NCBI GenBank assembly: GCA_046155815.1
Contig: JBJXFY010000308.1
Coordinates: 1-18,462, forward strand
Direction of reading: 5' to 3'
Origin: JBJXFY01 sp046155815
GTDB lineage: Bacteria > Verrucomicrobiota > Verrucomicrobiia > Limisphaerales > CAIMTB01
Length of the DNA stretch: 18,462 nucleotides
Positions within the stretch are counted from its first letter, which is position 1. Every line of letters begins with the position of its first letter. Position numbers and translations under genes: made by a program. The notes under the pieces are model-generated. The model did not search any database and was not told the origin of the DNA. It worked only from the letters and a program-made list of their open reading frames with translations. Below, one piece after another: positions 8,001 through 14,249 of this stretch.

Positions 8001-8706
8001 GATCGAACTCCCGGAGTGAGTCCAGTTCATCCCCGAAGAACTCCAGCCGGACGGGCCACGGCGCGGTGGGAGGCCAGAGGTCCAGGATGCCGCCGCGCAG
8101 GGCAAGCGCGCCCTTCTGTGTGACCTGGGCCTCCGGCTCATAGCCCTGGTCCTCGAGCCATTCGACGAGGTCCAGCGGTTCGGCGCGGTGGCCGCGGGCG
8201 AGGCGACGCACGCGGGCGCGCAGGCCGTCCGGCGTGAAACTGCGCTGGAGCAGCGCCCCCACACTCGTCACCACCACCTGCGGCCCGGCGGCGAGGGCCA
8301 CGAGGGTGTCGAGCCGCTCGGCGATGACGTCGGCGTGCGGGAGCCGGGTTTCGTGCGGCAGCACCTCCCAGTCCGGGTGGAACCGTGGCTCGCGCCCGAG
8401 CCAGGTGGTGAGGTCCTGCAGCGCGGTCTCCTGCGCCTTCAGGCCGGCGGTGACCATGACGAGCGTTCGCTCCGGCCGCGCCCGGACGATTGCGGCGGCG
8501 AGGGCGGGCTGGGCGCCGGCGGGGATGCCCTCCAGCGACAGGGCCTCGCCCCCGGCGGCTGCACCCGGCGGGTGAAGCCCCAAGCTGGCGAGCAGGCCGG
8601 GGAGGAGTTCGCCCGGCAGGCGGGCGGGCCCGTTGGGCACAGGGGCCCAGCGTACCCAGTGCGGCCCCCCGCCCGTCAATGAGCCGCACCAAACAGGCCG
8701 GGCCAC
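5041..8706 (-). CDS. mfd: transcription-repair coupling factor Mfd
   Basis: Mfd removes RNA polymerase stalled at DNA damage and recruits UvrA. The protein is 1221 residues from the GTG at 8706; the first 20 or so residues are not family-like, and GTG 8640 (VPNGPARLPG) may be the true start. Domains in order: UvrB-like N-terminal module (about 30-340); RNA polymerase-interacting domain beginning LEEGDLVVHVTHGIARF (about 517-533); helicase with Walker A GDVGFGKTEVAI, Walker B VIDEEQRF, SATPIPRTLYLALSG and the TRG region with RGRVGR; C-terminal TRCF domain (RVELYRRL to the end). Two in-frame insertions built from 7-bp DNA repeats interrupt poorly conserved stretches at about residues 440-470 and 1066-1105, explaining the length above the usual near 1150. 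Helicase motifs are intact, so the gene is probably functional. Confidence 0.97.
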   Translation of the reverse strand: MARPVWCGSLTGGGPHWVRWAPVPNGPARLPGELLPGLLASLGLHPPGAAAGGEALSLEGIPAGAQPALAAAIVRARPERTLVMVTAGLKAQETALQDLTTWLGREPRFHPDWEVLPHETRLPHADVIAERLDTLVALAAGPQVVVTSVGALLQRSFTPDGLRARVRRLARGHRAEPLDLVEWLEDQGYEPEAQVTQKGALALRGGILDLWPPTAPWPVRLEFFGDELDSLREFDPHTQVSREVLAEVTLPPAGELGLLKRALADAAPEAAAAPVLATFLEHLPGDALFILVEPAELRAHAAAYAEQVPVGDPFYIPWEDFLSAARARGLGLLEVSELAGELAREPGPALPGSDAEPPPASAPSLDRGKMPAAPLQSLDPYRPMGARAPDPAVAEAQRREFFGQLHRWLRQGLALHVFCNNEGERDRFLEVWRELGFAQATSGESKMLGVGDSGTIRHSPFTIHLGTLSRGFLCKSAGLVVVTDAEIFGRYKVQRPRRLKSPHAQATRSLLDIDFTELEEGDLVVHVTHGIARFRGLQTLASTVLRPGDVAQRVASGQECLVLEYAAAREDAPAPRLYVPVTEAHLVSKYVGAGKIRPPLNTLGGARWAKAKKDAEHAVRDLAAELLEIQAARETESGHAFGADTNWQREFEASFLHEETPDQFRAIEAAKRDLEAARPMDRLVCGDVGFGKTEVAIRAAFKAVMGGKQVAILVPTTVLAQQHYNTFRERMSDYPVRVELLSRFRTRREQQQTLEKLAAGEADIVIGTHRLVQADVQFKDLGLVVIDEEQRFGVQHKERFKLLRRTVDVLTLSATPIPRTLYLALSGARDLSTIETPPQDRLPIETVVSPYDERLIRDAVQREMNRQGQVFFLHNRVETIDVVAAKLKALLPHARIVVGHGQMDADELEEVMTRFVNGEADVLLSTTIIESGLDIPNANTIIIDRADRFGLSELYQLRGRVGRYKHQAYAYLLIPRHAQLLTDARRRIAALKQHSSLGSGFKIAMRDLELRGAGNLLGAQQSGHITAVGFDLYCQLLKQSIGALKGEKVAPRIEVTLRLDFLALNPAEEGERKPQAAGHKPQGRDSAAPSSILHPPPSPATARAPAFLPFDYVNDARQRVELYRRLASVTDLGGVKAVKAELRDRFGPLPPAAELLLHTAELKVVAAAAGVTAVETREDRLMLTRNGDFVQFGGKFPRLTKRSVRDRLGEIRRVLQAITAG
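5423..5443. repeat. 7-bp tandem repeat (GGATGAA-like, 3 units) inside mfd
   Basis: Three consecutive heptamers read GGATGAA, GGATGGA and GGAGGGA on the plus strand. On the mfd strand they encode part of SSILHPPPS (about residues 1088-1095). They sit 16 bp from a second, different heptamer array. Confidence 0.75.
5460..5487. repeat. 7-bp tandem repeat (CYTGYGG, 4 units) inside mfd
   Basis: Four exact-phase heptamers read CTTGTGG twice and then CCTGCGG twice (28 bp). On the mfd strand they encode KPQAAGHKPQ (about residues 1074-1083), in the linker between the helicase and the C-terminal TRCF domain. Confidence 0.85.
7316..7343. repeat. 7-bp tandem repeat (YGAATGG, 4 units) inside mfd
   Basis: Four heptamers read TGAATGG twice and then CGAATGG twice (28 bp). 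On the mfd strand they encode IRHSPFTIHL (about residues 455-464). An imperfect inverted copy lies at 7373-7385 (gattcaccactcg), with an exact 8-bp match between TGGTGAAT at 7320-7327 and its complement at 7374-7381. The whole 7315-7385 segment could therefore form a stem-loop. Confidence 0.85.
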
Positions 8707-8750
8707 GGAGCTTGTGGACCGGGCGGGCCTCTGCTATCAGCCCCGACAGC

Positions 8751-8766
8751 AGGTGGCTCGCCACCT
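8751..8766. promoter_or_regulatory. perfect 7-bp dyad in the mfd / secreted-protein divergent region
   Basis: AGGTGGC and GCCACCT are exact complements separated by TC, so in RNA a six-pair stem with a CTCG tetraloop. On the plus strand it is followed by TGTTTTCCCTGTTT. It lies 47 bp before the ATG at 8814, in the 107-bp gap between divergent genes. It may be an operator, a 5'-leader hairpin or a weak attenuator; nothing in the sequence decides which. Confidence 0.35.
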
Positions 8767-8813
8767 TGTTTTCCCTGTTTCCCGCAAAATCCCGACAGAC
8801 GAACCCGCTCCCC

Positions 8814-11765
8814 ATGAAATCCATTATCCTCCCCGTGGCGGCCTCGCTGGCCGCCTCGGCGCTGGCGCTGTCCGCCCTGGCGGCGCCGCTCTTCAGCGAT
8901 GACTTCAATGACGCCGCCGTCTCAGCCGGCAAGTGGACCGTGTTCAACGGCCACTACGCCGGCGACGATGACACCGGCGTGCCCTGGGCCACGAACGACT
9001 ACCGGGTCGAGTGGGCCTACGACTACGCCGCGCTGACGTACACCTTCTTCCGCGGGAACACGACGGACACCGACGGTCCGCAGCCCGTGCCGCCCGCGCC
9101 GAAGACCCGCGACGGCACGAAGAAGGGCGTGCGCATCCAGGTGAACAAGTTCAACGACCAGCCGAGCTTCGACGCGGTGAACCTCTACGCAAAGGGACTC
9201 AACGCCACCGGCAACTTCGTCCTGAAGTTCGACCTGTTCCTGAACCATCCCAGCTTTGCGGACTCCGGCTCGGGCACGACCGAGTATGCCCTCATGGGGC
9301 TGAACTTCACGGGCACGAACGTCAACTGGACCACGTTCGGCACCGCGCCGGGCTTCCTCGCCTCGCCCGCCGGGCAGCACAGCGACGGCTTCTACTTCAT
9401 GACCACGGGCGACGGCGGCGCGGGGCGCAACCAACGCCTGGCCGTGGGCCGCAGCGGCGCCGCCGCCGCCGACCCGCAGACCACCACCGTTCCGGAGATC
9501 CAGGCCCTCGCCGGGGTCTTCCCCGACCGCGACGGCGGCGGCGTGGCTGACAACCTGCTTCAGTTCAGCGACTACTCGCCCTTCAAGCAGCGCCTCTTCG
9601 CCACCCCGCGCTCCGAGTTCCGGGGCATCGCCGGCAAACGCTGGATCGAGGTCGAACTGATCCAGCTCGACGGCGTGATCACCTGGAAGATGGACGGCCT
9701 GACCGTGGCCCGCTTTGCCAACAGCACGCCCCACACCGCCGGCACGGTGATGATCGGCTACATGGACATCTTCTCCTCCATCACCGGCCCGGGGCAGGAG
9801 GAAAAGGACCAGCAATGGGCGCTCTTCGACAACCTCTCCGTCGAGCCCATCCGCACCGTCACCGTCACCACGGCCAACAATGCCAGCACGCCGGGCGACG
9901 GCCTCACCTCGCTGCTCGAGGCGCTGACGGACCTGCAGGACAACGACCGCATCACCTTCAACATCCCCTCGGCCAACGCGCTGCCGGTGGTGATCCGGAC
10001 CCCGCAGGACGGCTATCCGCTCATCGGGAAGCACAACGTCACCCTCGCCGGCTACACCCAGCCCGGCGCCAGCCCGAACACCAACGCCCCGTCGGCCGGC
10101 AACAACGCCGTGATCAAGGTGTACCTCGACTCCCGCAGCGGCCCCGGCCAGCGCACCGTCCTCGACTTCCCGGGCTTTGGTAAGTCGGAGAGCGCGATCC
10201 TGGGCGTGCGCAACGGCCGCAACTTCGAGGCCTCGGGCCTCGGCTTCCTCTCCCGCTTCACCGCCGGCAACGACGACGACGCCGTGATCTACGGCTTCGC
10301 CCTCGTCAGCGACTCGCCCGGCGCCCACTTCTGGGGCAACCATTTCGGGTTTGTGGACGCGACCGACATCGTCATCACCGACCCCGTCTTCCCGGTCGTG
10401 AACGGCTACCTCGTGGCCGGTGGCCGCAGCGCCGTGGCCTCCTTCCGCGACGGCGACATCTACTCCTCCGGCCTCACTTTCGGCGTGGACGGCGACGGGT
10501 ACGGGGACGCCGGCGAGGCCAACGTGTCCGTGGGCATGGGCCTGGCCGTGCATCTGGAAACGCCCGACGCGCGCGTGTCCGGCAACTACCTTAACGTCTT
10601 CCCCGACCGCTCGTTCTTCGACGCCGCCACCGTCCCCTTCTATGACGACAAGGGCGACATCGAGGCCATCGAGAACGGCAAGGGCGACAACATGCTCATC
10701 GGCACCGATGGCGACCGCGTGTCCGACACGCTCGAGGGCAACTTCCTCGGCCCGGTGCGCTACCCCACGTTCACCGAGTTCTGGCGCCCGGCCACGAACA
10801 TCATCTACGCCGGCAATTCCGTGGGCATCGGCCCCTCCGGCACCACGTACACCAACTCGGCCGCGCTGGTGCAGGTCCGCCGCGACTCCTGGATTCGCAT
10901 CGGGTCGGACTTCAACGGCGATCCGACCGTCGCTGCCGACGCCGCCGTCGTGGCCGCCGACATGCTCGAGGCCAACCGGATCCACAACCTGTCCGTCCCG
11001 CTCATCAACCTCCACGGCAGCAACAACGACCCCGACACCGAGGGCAACAAGACCCGCGCCGCCCGCGTCGCCGTCCGCGGCAACCACATGGTCAACAACT
11101 TCGGATCCTTCCCGATCAGCGTCGGGCAGAACGTCGAGTTCACGACCTTCTTCGCCCCGCTGCTCACCGACGCCGACACCGACAACCAGCCGGTGCTCTC
11201 CACCAACTCCACGGTCACCACCCTCGAGGGCGCGATCCCCGCGTTCCTCGACACGGCCGGCGTGACCGAGAAGCGCCTCGAGGTATACCGCGCCGACCCG
11301 CTGGGCCGCTCCATGGCCGGCGGCGACTACCCCGACGGCTGGCTCCAGGGGAAGGAATTCCTCGCCTACTACTTCGTGGACGGCGGCGACGACTCCAATG
11401 CCGATCCGCTCAAGTTCACCTTCGACGTGACGGCGTTGAACCTCACCCAGGCCGACCTCGACGGCCTGACCGTGGTGGCCGCCTACTACGTGCCGACGCC
11501 GTGGGGCCTGCCACCCATCGTCCGCACCTCGCGCTTCTCGGCGACGCTCGGCGAGCCGGTCGCCTCCAACCCGTCCACCCTCGCGGTCACGAAGAGCGGC
11601 ACCAGCCTCGTCTTCACCGCGACCGGTGGCACGGGACCGTTCCAGCTCCAGAGCCGGCCGGAAGTCGGTGCGGGCGCGTGGAACAATGTCGGCGCCGCGG
11701 GCCCCGGGCCGTTCCTTGTCCCGGCCCCGGCCGTGCCAACCTTCTATCGCGTGGCCGGCCAGTAG
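8814..11765 (+). CDS. large secreted protein with beta-helix (CSLREA-like) region and C-terminal FYRV module
   Basis: A 983-residue exported protein of unknown function. The ATG at 8814 begins a clear signal peptide (MKSIILPVAASLAASALALSALAA, likely cleaved near residue 24); the open frame upstream reads as low-complexity non-signal sequence. Residues about 25-345 start LFSDDFNDA and end DGLTVARF...ALFDNLSVEP, the layout of a concanavalin-like/LamG-type beta-sandwich seen in extracellular proteins. Residues 347-430 carry RTVTVTTANNASTPGDGLTS..EAL..DRITFNIP and LAGYTQPGASPNT, a signature of CSLREA-type right-handed parallel beta-helix proteins. The following 350 residues contain repeated GN.. 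and GDG.. turns. The last 60 residues form a module ending WNNVGAAGPGPFLVPAPAVPTFYRVAGQ, similar in style to the haloperoxidase tail. No catalytic motif is recognised. It is a single-gene transcription unit closed by a strong terminator. Confidence 0.85.
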   Translation: MKSIILPVAASLAASALALSALAAPLFSDDFNDAAVSAGKWTVFNGHYAGDDDTGVPWATNDYRVEWAYDYAALTYTFFRGNTTDTDGPQPVPPAPKTRDGTKKGVRIQVNKFNDQPSFDAVNLYAKGLNATGNFVLKFDLFLNHPSFADSGSGTTEYALMGLNFTGTNVNWTTFGTAPGFLASPAGQHSDGFYFMTTGDGGAGRNQRLAVGRSGAAAADPQTTTVPEIQALAGVFPDRDGGGVADNLLQFSDYSPFKQRLFATPRSEFRGIAGKRWIEVELIQLDGVITWKMDGLTVARFANSTPHTAGTVMIGYMDIFSSITGPGQEEKDQQWALFDNLSVEPIRTVTVTTANNASTPGDGLTSLLEALTDLQDNDRITFNIPSANALPVVIRTPQDGYPLIGKHNVTLAGYTQPGASPNTNAPSAGNNAVIKVYLDSRSGPGQRTVLDFPGFGKSESAILGVRNGRNFEASGLGFLSRFTAGNDDDAVIYGFALVSDSPGAHFWGNHFGFVDATDIVITDPVFPVVNGYLVAGGRSAVASFRDGDIYSSGLTFGVDGDGYGDAGEANVSVGMGLAVHLETPDARVSGNYLNVFPDRSFFDAATVPFYDDKGDIEAIENGKGDNMLIGTDGDRVSDTLEGNFLGPVRYPTFTEFWRPATNIIYAGNSVGIGPSGTTYTNSAALVQVRRDSWIRIGSDFNGDPTVAADAAVVAADMLEANRIHNLSVPLINLHGSNNDPDTEGNKTRAARVAVRGNHMVNNFGSFPISVGQNVEFTTFFAPLLTDADTDNQPVLSTNSTVTTLEGAIPAFLDTAGVTEKRLEVYRADPLGRSMAGGDYPDGWLQGKEFLAYYFVDGGDDSNADPLKFTFDVTALNLTQADLDGLTVVAAYYVPTPWGLPPIVRTSRFSATLGEPVASNPSTLAVTKSGTSLVFTATGGTGPFQLQSRPEVGAGAWNNVGAAGPGPFLVPAPAVPTFYRVAGQ

Positions 11766-11788
11766 GCCGGGACTGACACCCTGAGTCA

Positions 11789-11824
11789 GGCGGGGCCTCC
11801 GCTGGAGGCCCCGCCTTTCGTTTT
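11789..11824 (+). terminator. intrinsic terminator after the secreted-protein gene
   Basis: A perfect 12-bp stem, GGCGGGGCCTCC (11789-11800) and GGAGGCCCCGCC (11804-11815), closes a GCT loop and is followed by TTTCGTTTT (11816-11824). It starts 23 bp after the stop codon at 11765. The T-run exists only on the plus strand, so it serves the rightward gene and not ribD. Confidence 0.88.
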
Positions 11825-11883
11825 GAGGATCCGGGCCGACCGGTTGGTGGGACAGTCCGGTGCCCTTGGAAGCTCCGAAGTTT

Positions 11884-11907
11884 GGCGCCGGGGCGGGCGC
11901 GGTCCCC
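11884..11907. repeat. direct repeat copy 1 (next to the ribD stop)
   Basis: CCGGGGCGGGCGCGGTCCCC at 11888-11907 recurs exactly at 14159-14178 in the same orientation. Allowing one extra C the match extends left to 11884 (GGCGCC). This copy ends 5 bp from the ribD stop codon and the other lies upstream of ftsY, so the two flank the ftsY-ribD pair. Confidence 0.7.
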
Positions 11908-11912
11908 TCCCG

Positions 11913-13052
11913 TCAGGAAGGCGTCAGCTGCCGCGGCAGGACAAGCCCGGTCAGAAACAGGTCCGGCCCCACCCGCCGCGTCGCGACTTCCGCCAGACGC
12001 AGCACGCCGGCCCATGACTTCGCCCCGGCGCCGGCCACCGCCTTCCGCGCCGCGCGGTCCCCGAGGACTTTCGGCGCGTAGAAGAAGGCCACTCGATGGA
12101 CCAGCCGGGCGTCCACCAGCGCGCCGTGGACCTCGCCGCCACCTTCGACGAGCAGCCGCGTGACCTGCTGCCGCCCCAGCTCGCGCATCAACCAGCGCAG
12201 GTCCACGCGCCCGCCGCGCTCCGGCGCGACGAGCACGCCGGCCCGCTGCCGCAGCGCAGCGACGCGGCGGGCGGGGGCTGACTTGCCCACGATGACGATG
12301 GTTTGCGCGGCGAAGTCGTCCGTGAGGAGCTTCGCCGTCAGCGGCGTGCGGGCCTGCGTGTCGAGCACGAGCCGGCGCGGCTGGCGGCTGGCCGGCCGGC
12401 CGGCGCGCGTGCGCACGGTGAGCGAGGGATCGTCCGCCAGCACGGTGTTGATCCCGACGAGCACGGCGTCGCAGGCGGCGCGCAGACGCAGCGCCAGCGC
12501 ACGGGCGGCGGGGCCGGTGATCCATTTCGACTCGCCGTCCGCCGTCGCGATGCGCCCGTCGAGCGTCATTGCGGCCTTGAGCACGACGAACGGCGTGCGC
12601 GCGACGATCCAGTGGTTGAAGGCCTCGTTCAGCCGCGCCGCCTCGCCGGCGAGCACGCCCGTGGTCACCTCGACTCCCGCGGCACGCAGGACTTCAAAGC
12701 CGTGGCCGGCATGCGCGGGGTTCGGGTCCGCGGCCGCGACGACGACGCGTCGCAGGCCGGCGGCGATGAGGGCATCGGTGCAGGGCGGCGTGCGGCCGTG
12801 TGTGCAGCAGGGTTCGAGCGTGACGTACATTGTCGTGCCGCGGACGTCGTGTCCGCGACTGGCGGCGTCGCGCAGCGCCTCAATCTCCGCGTGCGGCCGG
12901 CCCGCCTGCCGGTGCCAGCCCTCGCCGAGGATTTGGCCGCCGCGCACGATCACCGCGCCGACGGCCGGGTTCGGCGCCGTGCGGCCAACGCCCTTCCGCG
13001 CCAGCGCGAGGGCTTGGCGCAAGAAGGCTTCGTCGGCCGTCGCGGGGCTCAT
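11913..13052 (-). CDS. ribD: bifunctional riboflavin deaminase/reductase
   Basis: This 379-residue enzyme catalyses two early riboflavin steps: deamination of the diaminopyrimidine ribosyl phosphate, then reduction of the ribose side chain with NADPH. The N-terminal deaminase domain (about 1-145) has the zinc site: His54-Ala-Glu56, and Cys82 and Cys91 in EPCCTHGRTPPC. The C-terminal reductase domain (about 150-379) has FVVLKAAMTLDGRIA, AVLVGINTVLADDPSLTVR and LLVEGGGEVHGALV. Length and order match the usual RibD (about 360-380). The start is ATG 13052 (MSPATADEAFL), which overlaps the ftsY stop as ATGA. It is therefore probably translated by coupling to ftsY. No FMN riboswitch is seen and no other rib genes are in the window. 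Confidence 0.97.
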   Translation of the reverse strand: MSPATADEAFLRQALALARKGVGRTAPNPAVGAVIVRGGQILGEGWHRQAGRPHAEIEALRDAASRGHDVRGTTMYVTLEPCCTHGRTPPCTDALIAAGLRRVVVAAADPNPAHAGHGFEVLRAAGVEVTTGVLAGEAARLNEAFNHWIVARTPFVVLKAAMTLDGRIATADGESKWITGPAARALALRLRAACDAVLVGINTVLADDPSLTVRTRAGRPASRQPRRLVLDTQARTPLTAKLLTDDFAAQTIVIVGKSAPARRVAALRQRAGVLVAPERGGRVDLRWLMRELGRQQVTRLLVEGGGEVHGALVDARLVHRVAFFYAPKVLGDRAARKAVAGAGAKSWAGVLRLAEVATRRVGPDLFLTGLVLPRQLTPS

Positions 13053-13960
13053 TCCGCAAACAGCGCCTCGGCAAAGTCCTTCGCGTCGAAGGGCTGCAGG
13101 TCCTCGGGCTGCTCGCCGACGCCGATGAACTTCACGGGCAGGCCCAGCTCCTTGCGGATGGCCACGACCATCCCGCCCTTGCTGGTGCCGTCGAGCTTGG
13201 TGATGACGAGGCCGGTGAGGGGCACGGCCTTGTGGAACTCGCGCGCCTGTACGAGCGCGTTGCCGCCGGTGGTGGCGTCCAGCACGAGCAGCACCTCGTG
13301 CGGCGCGCCGGGGGTCTGCTTGGCGATCACGCGGTGCAGCTTCTGCAGCTCCTGCATCAGGTTGTGCTTCGTGTGCAGCCGGCCGGCGGTGTCCACGAAG
13401 AGCCACCGCGCGTGCCGCGCCCGGGCGGCGGTCACGGCGTCGTGGCCCACGGACGCCGCGTCCGCGCCGTACGCGGCGGCGATGACGGGGAAGTCGAGGC
13501 GCTGCCCCCAGAGCTTGAGCTGCTCGATGGCGGCGGCGCGGAAGGTGTCGCACGCGGCGGCCACGGCCGGCTCACCGCGCTGTTGGACGAGGTTCGCCAG
13601 CTTGGCGGTCGTGGTGGTCTTGCCGGTGCCGTTCACGCCGACGACGGAGACGATGGTCACACCCTCCGCCGCGGGCCGTAGCGCGGGTTCGTTGCCTTCG
13701 AAGACCTTCTCCACCTCACGGCGCGCGATGGTCAGCACGTCCGCGCCGCCTCGGCCCTGCGATTCGTAGCCCGCCTTCACGGCACCGACGATCTGCTGGG
13801 TCATGGCCATCCCGAAATCGGCGGCGAGCAGAGCGGCCTCGATGTCCTGGAGCGAGGCGTTCGAGAGCTTCGGCGAAAGCGTGACGATGCGCTTCAGCTC
13901 CTGGACGAGCTTCTCCTGCGTCTTCTGCAGGCCGGCTTTGAGCTTGGCAAAGAAACCCAT
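13049..13960 (-). CDS. ftsY: signal recognition particle receptor FtsY
   Basis: FtsY is the SRP receptor GTPase that docks ribosome-nascent-chain-SRP complexes to the membrane. The protein is 303 residues from ATG 13960 (MGFFAKLKAGLQKTQEKLV), a compact form with only a short amphipathic N-terminus and no long acidic A domain. Then come the helical N domain (about 20-95) and the G domain: P-loop GVNGTGKT (108-115), DTFRAAA (138-144), DTAGR (190-194), TKLD (254-257) and the closing FIGVGEQPEDLQPF. The frame remains open upstream to 14038, but that extension is translated repeat DNA (FICVHPRPSA) and is not part of the protein. No Shine-Dalgarno is present. The gene overlaps ribD by 4 bp and follows the repeat-bounded spacer. 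Confidence 0.96.
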   Translation of the reverse strand: MGFFAKLKAGLQKTQEKLVQELKRIVTLSPKLSNASLQDIEAALLAADFGMAMTQQIVGAVKAGYESQGRGGADVLTIARREVEKVFEGNEPALRPAAEGVTIVSVVGVNGTGKTTTTAKLANLVQQRGEPAVAAACDTFRAAAIEQLKLWGQRLDFPVIAAAYGADAASVGHDAVTAARARHARWLFVDTAGRLHTKHNLMQELQKLHRVIAKQTPGAPHEVLLVLDATTGGNALVQAREFHKAVPLTGLVITKLDGTSKGGMVVAIRKELGLPVKFIGVGEQPEDLQPFDAKDFAEALFAE

Positions 13961-13982
13961 GCTAGGCGGGAAAGGTGAAATC

Positions 13983-14012
13983 GCAGATGGACGCGGATGA
14001 ACGCAGATGAAG
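13983..14012 (+). repeat. 10-bp tandem repeat (GCRGATGRAC-like, 3 units); left arm of an inverted repeat
   Basis: Three decamers read GCAGATGGAC, GCGGATGAAC and GCAGATGAAG. Bases 13982-14008 match the reverse complement of 14223-14249 at 26 of 27 positions. This arm lies 22 bp upstream of the ftsY start codon. Confidence 0.85.
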
Positions 14013-14148
14013 GGCGTGAAGGCGCGGCTGGGGAGCACGCCCTCCCCGGGCGTGGCGGGACGCGCCGCGCGGCCCGCTCCCCGAAGCGCACGGGCGTTCG
14101 GTCCTGCGGGAACTCTCTGTGCGTCCGGGGTCCTCCGCGGGGGCGGGG

Positions 14149-14171
14149 AAAAGGGCGCCCGGGGCGGGCGC
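14149..14171 (-). terminator. weak candidate terminator after nusB-PHP
   Basis: On the minus strand GCGCCC (14171-14166), loop GCCCC and GGGCGC (14160-14155) are followed by CC and TTTT (14152-14149). The stem is only six GC pairs and the T-run only four. It lies about 60 bp after the PHP stop codon. If it works, ftsY-ribD would need its own promoter. Confidence 0.35.
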
Positions 14172-14178
14172 GGTCCCC
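14154..14178. repeat. direct repeat copy 2 (upstream of ftsY)
   Basis: Exact 20-bp match (14159-14178) to 11888-11907 in the same orientation; with one extra C the match extends left to 14154. It overlaps the candidate terminator stem. Confidence 0.7.
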
Positions 14179-14219
14179 GGCCAGCAGTGGTTGCCGGGGG
14201 CTCGCTGCTGGGGCGGCAT

Positions 14220-14249
14220 CCTATCTGCGTTCATCCGCGTCCACCTGCG
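14220..14249 (-). repeat. 10-bp tandem repeat; right arm of the inverted repeat, contains the PHP stop codon
   Basis: On the minus strand the units read GCAGGTGGAC, GCGGATGAAC and GCAGATAGGA. This is the inverted partner of 13983-14012 (26 of 27 identical over the core). The TGA that ends the PHP gene (14233-14231) lies in the middle unit, so the last five residues of that protein are encoded by the repeat. Confidence 0.85.

Larger units (their letters stand above)
14013..14219. other. non-coding spacer bounded by inverted repeats, PHP gene / ftsY
   Basis: About 207 bp of very GC-rich DNA lies between the two inverted decamer arrays. The minus strand is open through it (13962-14234), but the translation is Arg/Pro/Ala-rich, includes the repeat arms and matches no family, so I treat it as non-coding. 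Inside are a candidate terminator for the upstream pair, one copy of a 20-bp direct repeat, and a 7-bp inverted repeat CCAGCAG/CTGCTGG (14181-14187/14205-14211). No ftsY promoter is convincing. Confidence 0.6.

Noticed and set aside
11789..11824. Bidirectional terminator also serving ribD
   Set aside because: On the minus strand the stem is followed by TGACTCAGGG with no T-run, and it lies about 100 bp past the ribD stop.
13053..13553. N-terminal extension of RibD into the ftsY region
   Set aside because: It is a shifted-frame reading of ftsY; RibD homology begins at MSPATADEAFLRQALALARKG and the ATGA overlap fits a normal operon start.
13961..14038. N-terminal extension of FtsY from an upstream ATG at 14038
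   Set aside because: The extra 26 residues (with FICVHPRPSA) are translation of the decamer repeat; the normal FtsY N-terminus MGFFAKLKAG starts at 13960.
13962..14234. 90-codon minus-strand frame between PHP and ftsY (starts MNADRMPPQQ, ends SSASICDFTFPA)
   Set aside because: Both ends are translated inverted-repeat DNA and the middle is low-complexity; frames of this kind are typical spurious calls from repeat DNA.
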